A DNA stretch of 64,000 bases, from contig NC_046680.1 in NCBI RefSeq assembly GCF_009870125.1, positions 13,349,501-13,413,500 of the forward strand. Direction: 5' to 3'. Every line of letters starts with the position of its first letter. Positions within the stretch are counted from its first letter, which is position 1. This DNA is from Drosophila pseudoobscura (Eukaryota > Arthropoda > Insecta > Diptera > Drosophilidae). This document shows, one piece after another, positions 36,301 to 47,977 of this stretch. The notes below the pieces were generated by a model. The model was not told the DNA's origin and searched no databases. It worked only from the letters and a program-made list of their open reading frames with translations. Position numbers and translations under genes: made by a program.

Positions 36301-39300
36301 AAGAAGACCACGCCCAGTCGAACAGCGCCCATCGAGGCGCCCCAGGAGGGGAAGAAGCGAACGAGCACTTTGGACAGGGTATCGCCCACGACAACGTTGT
36401 ACGATATCATGGCTATAAAGAGCGGAGCGGAGATTGAAGGGAGGAGGATATTGTGTGTATTCGCATGACAGACGACCGACCCACGGAGCGACCCACGGAA
36501 ATCTTTACTCACCCAGAAAGGGATACATGAACTGGAGCAGGGAGAGCAGGTAGTAGCCGTACTTCCCGTAGGCAGCCTCCATGATGCCCGGATAGCTGAA
36601 CCTGCCACAAATGTGGCCGCATCTGACCTGTAAGTGGAACGGCTATTAAACGGTTGTACACACGAGCAGATGGGTGGGCGGTTGGGTGGCTGTGTGTGCT
36701 TTGGACTCTCATTGATTATGCAGAATATCCAAATGCCCAACGGAATGGCATTCGGTATGGATTTGTCTAGATTTCAACTTTAAAACCTGCTTCGAGGCTG
36801 CCCCAATTTGCGCAGTTCGATTGCTCGTCGGAATTAACGAGCAATTTGCTGTACTCACCATTAGGATGAGTGAGTAATCGGTGATGTAGGCGACGAGGAT
36901 GAGCAGGGCCAGGCCCAGGCCGAACCCGGCCCGGTGCAGGGCGTATGGTATGCCAATGACGCCACTGCCTACAATGGAGTTGATATAGTTGAACGAGGCC
37001 TGTGGCAACGAGGACAATGTGTCGACCAGCGTGGCATCATGCTGTGGTTGCTGTGGCTGCTGCCGTTGCTGGGAAGGATTTTGTTGCTGCTGCTGCTGCT
37101 GCGGCTGCTGTTGCTGTGGCTGCTGTCCCTGTTGCTGATGTGTCGGCTGATGGTTGTTCTAGGAAATGGGGAAGGGGAGAAACAAAAGCATTGGGGAAAG
37201 ATAGAAATTGGTCTCTCTAGTGCTCTCTTTGTAGCTCGCCTCGCTCCTGTCTAATATTGCACGTTGATTGCCTCGAGTGGCTCTTTACATCAAAAGCAAA
37301 GCCACCAGAGCCACCACCCCATCTACCACCAGTCAGCGTTGCGTATACGCAACATCCTTGCCAAAGGTAAGCTCGTATCCGTATCGTAAATTGCGGTTGT
37401 GCCAGAATCACTTGGTGTCGGTGTCGGTTAGAGTATGAGTTGTATGTGGCTTGTGCCATTGTTTCGATACCAATCCAACTGGCATGGCACCGGCACCGCC
37501 AACGGCACCCTACCCCCCTCCGCGCCTGGCTGCCATAAAAGACAATTTTATATCAAGAGCCCTAACATAAACATAAATAAAATTCCTCAGCCACGTCATA
37601 AAGTCACGAAAGGCTGGCCAATGCTGCTGTGGCCCGAATAAAAAAGGGAACGGGGATGGGGATGGGGATGGGCAGGGTGTGACGTTTACAGCCCCACATG
37701 ACTAAGAAGGGAGAGAAAGAAAACCAGAAGGGATAAAGCCGAATTCGGGGAAAAGTTCTGCCAGCTAGCTGGCAATTAAAGAAGTTTTCCCAACTTAACT
37801 TTGGAGAATTCAAACAGTAAACAGTGAAACAGCAAACAAAAGCCGGAAAAGTTTCGCATCAAGAACTAGAACCTCACTCCGCTCCTCCTTTAAGAGTGAG
37901 GAAGCGTAAATATTTCCCGCGCACTACTTTAAAATGATTGTCGTGGGCGAAGGTGTCGGCACAGGCGATGGGTAATGAACATTTCCAAAGGCAAATTACG
38001 CGCGAGTTGAGTTGAGTTGAGCTTTCAATTCAATTAAGTGGCGTCAAAGGTCGCCTCTGAGAGACACGACACCCATTCCGCCTGGCAAAGTGCCGTTGAG
38101 TATCAAAAGAAAATGGCTAATTATGAAGAACGGGCCTGGGCCTCGCCACACTTCAGTGTCAGAGCCAGTGGCAGTGCCAAGAATCCAATGCCAAGGGTGG
38201 AGCATCCTGGCAAGGTTGCGACCAGCGGCAGCAGCAGCTGCGGCCAAATGAAATTACAAAGTATCCGTTGTCAGACGTCCTGTTTCTGTCCTCCGTTTTC
38301 TGTCTCCTGGCCTCTGTCCCCGTTTCCCCGCTACCCTCGCACAGGAAAAACAAATTGCCGCGTCGAATGGCAAATGGAGAAGGCCAATGGGCCAACGTTA
38401 ATCTCGAGTCTGAGGGGTGCAGGGCTGCAGGGCTGTGCGCTATCCTCGCCTTTCAAAGCTCCGGGAACCCACTCCACTCCGTAATGGAGCGGGTGATGCG
38501 ATACGAGTGGGAGAAACAATGCCGCACACTAAACGGGATAATTTATAGCCAGTTGACTTGATTATTTTATCATTGGAAACATTACCCCTACATTACATTT
38601 TTATTGCCACTTGTCCCTCAACCTGAATGAAACTATCCTCACAGATTATCATAAATAAATGATATGTATGAATGAACAAAGTCTGTTGTCGTTGTGCAAT
38701 CGAGCATATTTTTGGGAATGGAATTATTCATATATCAACGAGGGGGAACGTTGTGAGTTGCTGCGGACACCGCAACTCTACGGTTATACCCGATACTAAG
38801 TCAGTATGGCTCTCCTCCGGCAGACGCCGCTAATATAAAACGACACGACAAAGAGTGCGTGCGAGAGAGACAGAAAATCAGTCTGAGCGTGACGTCGGGC
38901 GCTGCGTAGCCACTGCAAATTGATTTGTTCCTTTTGGCTAAAAAATGGTCTGATCTGATCCAGATTCAGCAATCTAATAGATATGGTCATTATCTATGAT
39001 TCTGCGTTTTTAGTTTTCTCAAATCTGCAATATTGTGGATGCATCAGATTTTCGTCCTTTGTGGGGGCGGAAGGGGGTGGGACGAAATTTTGAGATATAC
39101 GTTTTATAGGGACATCTTAAAGGAGTGTGTGCACCAAATTTGGTTACTCTAGCCTTAATAGTCTCTGAGATTTGTGGTTGCCTCAGATTTTCGTCCTTTG
39201 CGGGGGCGGAAGGGGGTGTGGCGAAATTTGGACAGGAAACGGTCAAGGTCCGATATCACAGGAGTGTGGATACCAAATTTGGTTGCTCTGGCTTTTATAG

Positions 39301-42300
39301 GTTCTGAGATCCTTGAACTCATATTTTGCAATTGGCAAAACCGACCATGAAACCTGTGTGTTAGAGTGAGACAGAGCGAGAAAGAGTGAAATTGTTTTCG
39401 TGATTCTGGCTGTAATAATTATACGATCTGGTTCAGATTTTGCACTCTAGAAGATATAGGCATCTTCTACGATTCTGCGTTTTTAGTTTTCTCGTATCGT
39501 TGAAATTGTGGATGCCACAGATTTTCGCCCTTTGTGGGGGCGGAAGTGGGCGGGGCAAAGTTTTGAAATATTTTTGGAGCAGTGACATATCACAGAAGTC
39601 TGGATCCAAAACATCGTTGCTCTAGCTCTTATAGTCTTTGAGCATTAGGCGCTGAAGGGGACGGACAGACGGACAGACGGACAGACGGACAGACGGACGG
39701 ACGGACAGACGGACAGACAGACATGGCTCAATCGACTCGGCTATTGATGCTGATCAAGAATATATATACTTTATGGGGTCGGAAACGATTCCTTCTGGAC
39801 GTTACACACATCCACTTTTACCACAAATCTAATATACCCCAATACTCATTTTGAGTATCGGGTATAAAAAGGAGTCGGAGCCGAGAGCCGGCAACCGGAA
39901 GTCTGATGCAGGACAATTGTGCTGTCCGCACTTTTGGGCCGGGCCAACGAATATTTATGCACATAAAAGCCTCCTTGAATTTCCAGTAAAAATTCTCATA
40001 AATAATTTGTCGGCATTCCCTTGTCAGCAATTAAACCTTGCAAATCCAATTAATTGCTAAAAAGGAAAAAGCGAAAACGGCCGAAAAAAATCTCAGTCGA
40101 AACTCGATTGAGGAATCAGCGTGTAAAGCAGGAAAAAGGCAACAACGAAAAGAAAATGGAAAAAAGGGAAACAGAGAAACAGAGAAACAGGGAACTGCGA
40201 ACAAGAGATGAAAAGTGTTCGAGGCTTTCTCGGATGCTCACGTATACGGTCCCGGTCCCCTCTGCCCATGCAGGCCATCCCAGCAAATATATGTACCTGT
40301 CCTGTCTAACAAAACCTTTCTAATAAAAGACAAACACTGTCGAAGGCAAACAAAAATAGGAACACTGAGACCTGAGACCCGAAACACTGAAGGCAATCTC
40401 CATGAGAATCCAGAAGCCTGAAATCACGCCAAGCCAAAACGATTCCGACCTGGTCCAGAGAGTGGGCCGGGCCTGATGGCAAACAAACCATTTCATGCAC
40501 TGCACGATTTTAATTAATAACACTCATGTGTTTGGGGAACCCGCACACCCTGCTCCTGCCTCTCCAACTCTCGTCCTCATTTCCTGTTGCTGGTACATCT
40601 AACTTAATGATCGAATCAAATGTACCCTCTATTTATATTGCGATATATTTGCCATAGCTTGTGTTTTGTATTTTGCAGGGATCAATACAAAGCACTCCCT
40701 CCTCTTTATATTGTATTCCTATCCCAACCAAGTGCCTATATACCCCACGAGGGATGCTGCAATAGCCCAAGGAAATTGTTTGATTAAAAATGGACAAATA
40801 TTTTTGGCTAGTCCGGGCTTGGCTAATGAAATTACAACGAAAGAAAGCAACACAATGGGAGTAACAATTTTCACTTTAATGGAAGCGTTTAGGCAAACAC
40901 TGTGCCGGTGGGCATGGACATGGGGTGAATGGTTTATGCTAACAGGGGAGCCGGGACCCAAAATGATGCGAGTGGCAAAATGTTAACGTGACACTCGCCG
41001 CAGGAATTGCTCAACTTTTTCACTGCAGCTTGTGTTTTGGCTGGGGGGGGGAAATATTGACACAACGTGTCGACATCGTTGCAATTGTTGCCACCGCCAT
41101 GCCGTTGCCTGGGCTGCCTGCACACATGAGGATAGACAAACAGAGCCCATGGCTCACCCCGGCTCCCCCCCGCTATCTCCATGCGGTGCCAAAGCAAACA
41201 CAAACATGCAAGGCAGCCAAATGGCGCACAGTCTAGAGGTAGTTTTGAAATGGTAGGTTTCGACCTGTCCTTCACATTTTGACTGGCATTTTCAGTGCTT
41301 AATTCAATTTCTGCCGTTCCTTTTAACTGCTTTCTACTGCAATTAATCAGCCATCTTCGACTGTGGCCCACAGAAAAGCCTAATTGAGAACCAGCCACGA
41401 GGTGGTTGAGAGCGTCTCAACTATTGGCAATTTGCCTTGGTGGCGACGCGGCCATTAGTTGAGCAAACAATCAGGACTCCTTTTCCGCACCGTACACCCA
41501 TCCCGGCTACTTTTAATGTCGGAATTCGGACAGCCTTGGCTGCCTAATGGCTTCGCCAACAGCAAAACTTTCGGTGCGAGGGCCTAAGAAAACAACAAAA
41601 GCCACCCACCCACACAACGGGCTCCAGAGAGAGAGGGATCCGAATGAAATTCCTTACTTATGCATGGTAATGCATCAAATATTACACAATGTTCCGTTCT
41701 TCAAGTTCTAGGCCAACATTTATTGCTTTCCTTTCCCCGTTTTCCCCCCCAAAAAAGCAAGCATGTAGAGGAAATCCCTTTTGTGGCTGACATTCTCTGG
41801 TGTTATTTTCTGTTCTAAGCTTCAGCTTATCCCTTTGTTTTGTGGTCCTCACTTTTGGACGGCTGAGTTTGTACTTATTTCCAAATTATGTACTGGCACC
41901 TCTTCTTTGTTTCACTCCAATGAATGTTTCTTTCCACCTCGAAAGAAATATGGTACATTTTTGATTGTAATTTATCATCGTTATCAACTGGTACGAGATT
42001 TTGTTTGATGCAATATTTAATAATGAGCGCACGAAGGCAAAGTCTACAGAGTAGAACAGCAGCGACAGGAAAATATTTCTTAATAAGAAAATTCTTTTGA
42101 TGTCCAGAGACCAAGAGCAGTTTGGACCACGAATGGCAGTCGGACACCCAAAAGACCTCGGAAAAGGTCGCGGCCAGAATGCCTGAAATGTTCCTTCCGC
42201 TCTCTGACTCTGACTCATTCTCGTTCTCGTTCTCTGGGTACATATGTATATGTGAAGGCGGCACTTGGAATTTAATGAATGTGAAGAGGAATAGTACTAT

Positions 42301-45193
42301 ATGTGAATGTGGACTACTACGAATGGCAGTGCGAGTGCAGCTGGGGACTAGAAGAATGACTAGGAATGTAGGTCAAATTTTACCTTCATTAAATTGTTGA
42401 AGTCGTCGAATGCATAGGCCTCGGCAACGGACACATCGCTGCCCTGTTGAAATGAATAAGAATCAAATTGTTAACCATTAAAGTCGAGTTCACTTCATAG
42501 CCATTGAGCGCGGCTGTCATAGCACCAGCAGTCCAATTCCATGCCCCATAAAAAAAATCAAACAAAAATATGTATCAAATCAGAAAAACAAAAACATGCA
42601 AGAATACGAGAATACGAATATATACATATGTGCATTGCATACCAAAATTGAGGGGGCGACGGATCGAAAAAACAATCCCAATTTATTCGCATGTGAAATA
42701 CATATATTTTCTATCTTTATACGAGTGTGCGCATATATGTATCTTTATGGAACACGTGTGTATACAATATATCTGCACTCCCCTTCCGCTGTGGCAAATG
42801 CGCGGGGCTCAGTGGATGGTTGAATACGAGTATCTTTACTTTTTATCGTTTCCCTCGTCAATTTCAGAGATGCAGACAGAGCCACAACCACAGCCACAGC
42901 CACAGATACATATACAGAAACACAGTGGCCCAGAACGCGTTTGCTTTTATTGTTTCCCCCACAAAGAAAGCGCGCTCGGCGGGTGAGGAAGAATCCATCA
43001 GAGAGCCGAAATCGCTTTGCAAGGCAAACGGGAAATCGAAACCATTTAGGACACACAATGCAGACCACCCACCGATGCCCAGATCCCCACGAGATGGATA
43101 GATGAACCTGCCAACGACCACGACGACGGCTTAAGGCAGGGGCCACGGATGAGATTTGCGACTCGTTTTGATTGCCTGTCAGGCTAGGCTCCAACCCATC
43201 CAGGTATGCAACAGTTTTGTGTGCATTGCATAATTCTTCAGACACATTACGCATACGCCACATGGTACGCCTCCACACAATGTGCACTTGACACTTGCTC
43301 GACCACAATTCACTTTCAGCTCGAGTGCCTGGCACACACCACTCATCCACTCGTGCACCCGTACCCACACTCCATCATCCACTTAGTTGTAGACGTAGAA
43401 GTAGTCTCCCTGCCGGTTTGGGTCTGCTGACAGCCATCAATAGCCATTGGATTTGAAAATTATTTAAATTGGGTATTCCTGTTCAGTTTTCCGTTGTCTT
43501 CTTTTGGCCCGAGTGACGTTGGATTTAATTGGGTCAATTGGGATTGGGATTGGTATTGGGATTGAATTAAACGTTCATGGGGCTTAGTGGCCAATTTGAA
43601 ATTCTAATAGAAGTTAATTGTTGGGGCGTGGGAGGGAGTGGGGGAGGGACGCCCAGTCTGTCCGAGTTTAGCCAGTGCACTGGCTGATGCCTCCCTGACA
43701 TTGATTTCTGTTATCTCATCGTGGGCGTCATTGTCATTGTCCCTCTCCCTATCCCTGTCCCTATCACGGTTCCTGTTGCTGCTGCTGCTGCTGCTGTTGC
43801 TGTTGCTGACATTCTTATTTGATGCCTCAGCTGGCACAGCAGCCAGCCTGGCCAAGGCCAGCCAGCAGATGCCAGGGCGCCACATGCCTTGAATACTAAA
43901 CGTGGCGATTAAGTGGATGGGGATGCGGCAGAGATGAGGATGCGGATGCGGATGCGGATGAGGCAAGTGCAAGTCAGGCTCCACTCATCGGTTTGTGGAG
44001 CAGGCCTCATAAATCCTCCTCCACTCGAGTATGTGTTGTGTAATTAAAGGTCGTGTTCGCTCTTGCCTCTTATTGATTTTGTTATCAAGTATGCGAGCGG
44101 CACTCTTGGGAGCTTAAGGCTTAATTAAATTTTCCACTGAAGTTTAAAGTCCCTAAAAAGTTCGCTGCGTTCCTTCCTCACAAAAGTTCTCGCCCCATAA
44201 AGGCCATCGGAGAGACAATGAATCTTCGAATTTCTATCCTCAGAACACTTCTGTTTGTTCTGCCTGTGTAGTGGGATCTAGCCATTAATCATACCAGGGC
44301 CGTGGCATGTTGTGAATTGTGATTTGGATTATCACTCAATCAGGACACGATTTGATGATTGTAATGTGTCATTGCCTGAGTTGGGAGGACGGTAAAGGTC
44401 CTGTTGGGGTTGGGACATCGCTGGGAAAGCGTTTTCGTGCCAGTTGGCAGTGGGTGAATGAAAACAAATTGATTTAACAGTTTTCGTCCTCGTGTATGCT
44501 TGTATGCGTGTGTGTGTATGGCGGACACGCAAGCCAATTTCAGAAAGCGAAAGGAATGAAATGGAATCCATAACGAGCTTAAGGGATTATTGAGCATAAT
44601 CCATTGTGGCATCGGGGCTCGAGCATCGGCAGCTGCCGAAATCCTGCAGCCAGATTGGTGTATGCAAAACGCCTGCGGGAGAAGGAAGGATGGTTTCCAG
44701 GATGGTTTCCATGGATGGGTACATTTTGATGGATTGACAAGGGCTGTTGTTTATTAACAATTCATTTGACAAGCCACAACATGTTGACGATATAAATTGT
44801 GTAAGATTGCCACAATGTGGACAAGAAGAAGGCGAAAATGTATTAAATTTGCCCTGTAGGCGAAGCAGATCTGTCAAAGCGCTGTAGGAGAGAGGTTCAT
44901 CTGGGTAATAGCCCCCCAGTTTAGTCCGTGTGTGTGCAATTAGTTGGGTTTCCTGCGTTGGCTGGCGCATCCGAGTGGGTGCAATTAGTGTGCAACAAAA
45001 GAACTACTAGTACGAGCTTGGTTGAAGTCAAGCTGGGACGCCAAAAACTGGCTCATATCAAACTGTAGTAATTGTAAGTGCATATATTGTACAGTGTAAT
45101 TACAGTGGAGTACAGTAGACATTGGCATTGACTCACCTGACGCTGAAGAATGTAGCTAAATTCTGTGGCCGTGTTGCGTCGACTGTCGTTCAT
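33305..45193 (-). CDS. CG13743: Amino acid transporter, Aa_trans family, SLC38-like (CG13743-like)
   Basis: Ten exons on the minus strand: 45193-45137, 42443-42384, 37158-36859, 36627-36513, 36412-36160, 34942-34872, 34763-34602, 34371-34259, 34151-33960 and 33568-33305. They encode 528 residues. The first 85 or so are hydrophilic, including a Gln-rich tract from the third exon. The transporter core then opens with ASFNYINSIVGSGVIGIPYAL, split here as SIVGSG and IGIPYAL, the family's helix-1 signature. About eleven hydrophobic segments follow, for example LLILVAYITDYSLIL, VVFFVNVGVVMPLCL, ACVVFILFAVIIKL and the last helix LVVFGALVTILGAAVLL. The domain layout fits sodium-coupled neutral amino acid transporters (SLC38A11-like). 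The substrate is not determinable. The D. melanogaster counterpart is, from memory, CG13743. Confidence 0.88.
37075..37158 (-). repeat. CAG-rich polyglutamine-coding tract in transporter exon 3
   Basis: In-frame CAG/CAA repeats, with some CCG and CCA, encode a Gln/Pro-rich cytosolic segment just before the first membrane helix. The acceptor AG lies at 37159-37160 (CT on +). Such tracts usually vary in length between alleles. Confidence 0.85.
38784..39867 (-). mobile_element. INE-1/DINE-1-like element with internal duplication
   Basis: The element is bounded by a perfect 14-base inverted repeat, TTATACCCGATACT at 38784-38797 and its complement at 39854-39867. Inside are three copies of a module around CAGATTTTCG..TTTG.GGGGGCGGAAG (about 39046, 39186 and 39520), a larger duplication (38941-39060 resembles 39416-39535) and a GACAGACG repeat (39658-39722). 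It closes with TGATCAAGAATATATATAC and a GGGTCGGAAACG block. These are hallmarks of the non-autonomous Helitron-like INE-1/DINE-1 repeats of Drosophila, here in reverse orientation. No protein is encoded. The family call rests on memory of the consensus. Confidence 0.75.
39658..39722. repeat. (GACAGACG)n tract inside the INE-1-like element
   Basis: GGACAGAC units in tandem over about 65 bases, the internal microsatellite core typical of this element family. Confidence 0.85.
42444..45136 (-). other. 2.7 kb intron 1 of the transporter gene
   Basis: Separates two tiny coding exons (19 and 20 codons). It contains GATGCG repeats (43920-43962), a CTG run near 43775-43800 and no frame that I accept as coding. 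A 127-codon frame at 44587-44970 was judged to be chance. Confidence 0.55.
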
Positions 45194-46053
45194 TTTGCTA
45201 ACTTGGCCCCGGCTGGGCTTTTGGCCAGTTCCTCTTTAGTTTAGTTTTGTACGAGTAATAGTAAAAGTAAAAGTTTTAACAGCTTTTTGCTTCTGCTTCT
45301 GCTTCAGTTTTAGTCGAGTTTACGTAGTTGAGTTTGCCTTTAGTTGTGCTCCAGCAGAGAGCTTGGTTTAGGTTTGGTTAAGTTTAGGTGGGTTGTTGGC
45401 GTGATTTTTTGTTGTTTATTATTTTTTTTTTTTTGATTAAAGATAGCTCAGTTCAAAGGAAGCAGCAGCAGCCGTCTGCAAGCAAACAAACAAAATGTAC
45501 CTAAAGTAATGGCAAATAATTGAGACAGTTGCCGAACACTTTTCCTTAGATTGTTGCTTGAAGTTTGATTGAAAGTTATACAAGAATTATACAAGATACA
45601 CGTTCGCACTGGACCAACAGTTATACTCAAGGATTTATTTATTGGCAAATAAACTATTTGTTTTTTCTTTAAGTGTTTTTTAGTTCATTTATTTTGTGTT
45701 ATTTGTGTAGAAATTGTCATTGCATTTTTTTGCTGAAGTTTTCTGACCGTTTAATCGGGTGTTCGATGCGATTAGGTTGGTTCGACGCTTTCGTTGAGAC
45801 TGCTGCAATACAAATATATTGCGAAACTCTCAACAAGGATAACGTTGGCGTTGTCCTGTCGTCGCGGCCTGACTCTGTGTCTGCTGCTGCTGCTGCTTTT
45901 GCCTCGTGTCGCGTCGTGTCTCGTTTGCTGCTCAAGCTCTGTTCTGTTCTCAATGCTTCGCAGTTGTTGGCTGCGCATAATGCTCTTATTGTTGTTGTTT
46001 TTTTGACTTTGAAATTGCCAACAATAATGCACACACTCAGACACACTTTAAGG

Positions 46054-46096
<43 letters not shown>

Positions 46097-46551
46097 TGCA
46101 CACATTAACATGCAAGAGAGCAGCGCTCTCTCAATAACAAAGCAAAAGCCGGAAGGAAGGAAACGAAAGCGAAAGTTGCCAGACATCGCACAGCTGTTTA
46201 ACCAGAGCTTTAAGCTGTGTCAGCTCTCTCTCAAAAGAGGTCATTTTTTTGCAGAGCCTGGCAACGCTCTCGTCTGTCGACTCATTTCATTCATCTTTTC
46301 AGTTCGCACGAAAACAGAGATAGAAATAGAAGCACGTGTGCAGGGGGAAGCTTTTCTTCCTGCAGGTACTAGAGATGAGCAAGAAGAATGATGATAACGG
46401 ATGGAAATGGAAACAAAACTGGCAATACTAGTAGTAATCATCGAATTGGTAGGAAACTTTGCCAATCAATAGCTCATGCGGAAGGCTAGATTCATTTTAT
46501 TTGAATAATTTTAACACAACTTTTTTAAGGCAAATACTATCCTTTCTCCTG
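45194..46551. other. Transporter 5' region and spacer to the LRR gene
   Basis: The first part carries the transporter leader and promoter, which I could not pinpoint; it is rich in TTTAGTT and has a T run near 45421-45434. A CA repeat lies at 46062-46090. The minus-strand AATAAA at 46501-46496 probably ends the LRR gene transcript. No gene is seen. Confidence 0.45.
46062..46090. repeat. (CA)n microsatellite
   Basis: About 14 CA units in tandem upstream of the transporter gene. Confidence 0.9.
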
Positions 46552-47770
46552 TCAACGCCATGGCACAATGCGATAGTCCTGCAGGGCCTCATCGTAGGTA
46601 TAACTTATATCGATTTCCTCGTGGAACAGCACCTCTGCGTCCAGTAATCGCCGCACGATCATGGCCGAGCGAGAATCGAAACTGTTGCCATAGAGATTCA
46701 GGCGCTTCATCTTTGACTCCTTCTTGATGGTGAGCAGAATGAGATTGATGCCGGACTCTCCAATGTCGTTGTAGTTTAGATACAAATGCTGCAGCATACG
46801 GCACGAGCTGAGATACATGGCGATCCATTCACCGCCATGGGTGCCAATACTGTTGCAGCTAATGTCCAGCAGCTCCAGGCCGCCACCCTGCGCAATGCCT
46901 CGCATTAGGAAAAGGGTGCCATCGGCGGCAATCAGATTGCTGGCCAGATTGAGCTCGCGCAATGCGCACTTGCTTCCGTACAGATACTCGGAAATGGGCT
47001 GCATGTCCTGGGCCGTGAACTCGCAGTGCTGCAGCGTGAGCACAACTAGGTGGTTCTGCATCAGAAGAGAGCCAATTATTGAGGCCATCTTTTCCGTGTC
47101 CAGGCTGAGCTTGAGGCCCAGGAGGCGGCTGGCATTCAGGCTGCGCACACCCGACTTGTGGACGCCATCGGCTATAAGGGCGAAGTTGTACTGGGTAAGA
47201 CTGCAGTGGGACACGTTGAGGGTGTGCAGGGTCTTGTTGACCAGCAAGAATTCTCGCAGCATACGAACATTCTGATCGCTGAGGGGCGTGCCTGTGGGTG
47301 AGACGGTGACTTACTGGACCTGGGACTCCGGCAGACCCTTCCTTACCCTCCAAACTGAGCTCGACGACCTCCATCTTTGCCGCATTGAGGCGCAACATCA
47401 CAAAGAACTCGGTTGGCAGCTGCATGAGCTTCAGCTCGATCTTCCACACGCGAATCAGCGAGAGGGCAAACTCCTGCAGCAGTTTTGCATCCCAGTTGCT
47501 AACCACCACGCTCCAGATGGACACCTCCAGCAGGGATCGGCGCAACAGAAAGTTCACGATGATGCGAAAGTCACGAATACAATGGTATCTCCGGCCAATA
47601 CGCTCCTCAAAGTCCAGTCTCCGGAACTGGAACTTCTTGTACGGCCGCTTGTCGTACTCCCGCTGCCAGCAATGGAGCAGCATGATCGTGAACAAGCGCG
47701 GCTTCACGTTGGCCGGAGCCGTGCACTGACCCGGATCATATACGCACGGCAATCCTACGTCGCACATCAT
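46552..47770 (-). CDS. Leucine-rich-repeat protein, TCTE1/DRC5-like
   Basis: Two exons, 47770-47347 and 47291-46552, with a 55 bp intron; 387 residues. Two consecutive ATGs open the frame and an in-frame stop lies just upstream, so the start is secure. The N-terminal 140 residues are a helical, basic region (RRLDFEERIGRRYHCIRDF). From about residue 140 there are ribonuclease-inhibitor-type leucine-rich repeats with the LxxLxLxxN/C rhythm: HTLNVSHCSL, VVLTLQHCEF, RELNLASNLI, LLDISCNSIG, HLYLNYNDIG and RLNLYGNSF. There is no signal peptide or membrane segment. Repeat type and the extended N-terminus resemble TCTE1 (dynein regulatory complex subunit 5) of motile cilia, which in flies would mean a testis or sperm-tail role. 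That assignment is tentative. A polyadenylation hexamer lies 51 nt past the stop. Confidence 0.85.
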
Positions 47771-47950
47771 GGTCCAGCTGATCCCTTAATATGAAATGTA
47801 AATGGAAAAAAAACGAGCTATTGTTGAATTTGTGATGACAATTTGTACTTGGGTGTAATGGAGTTTCGATAGATTGAGGTAAACTTAGGTGTTGGGTGAA
47901 GCAGCTCCATCCAAGTGGAGTTAAATCCACGATACCACACCGTAACCTAT

Positions 47951-47977
47951 ATACATACATACATACATACATACATA
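47951..47977. repeat. (ATAC)n microsatellite
   Basis: Six to seven ATAC units in tandem upstream of the LRR gene. Confidence 0.9.

Larger units (their letters stand above)
37161..42383 (-). other. 5.2 kb intron 2 of the transporter gene
   Basis: Contains the INE-1-like element at 38784-39867 and otherwise AT-rich DNA with short simple repeats. No exon with matching phase was seen. Exons 2 and 3 join in phase 0 (LMK then NNHQ). Confidence 0.6.

Noticed and set aside
39658-39722. Regularly spaced GACAGACG units resembling a repeat array
   Set aside because: Uninterrupted microsatellite without spacers in a eukaryotic mobile element; not CRISPR.
42745-43368. 207-codon minus-strand frame within a transporter intron
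   Set aside because: Low-complexity and repeat-derived (CVSVYVSVAVAVVV from CCACAG repeats); no recognised domain.
44587-44970. 127-codon minus-strand ATG frame within transporter intron 1
   Set aside because: Mixed composition with several cysteines, so not absurd, but no homologue recognised and no phase that fits the flanking exons.
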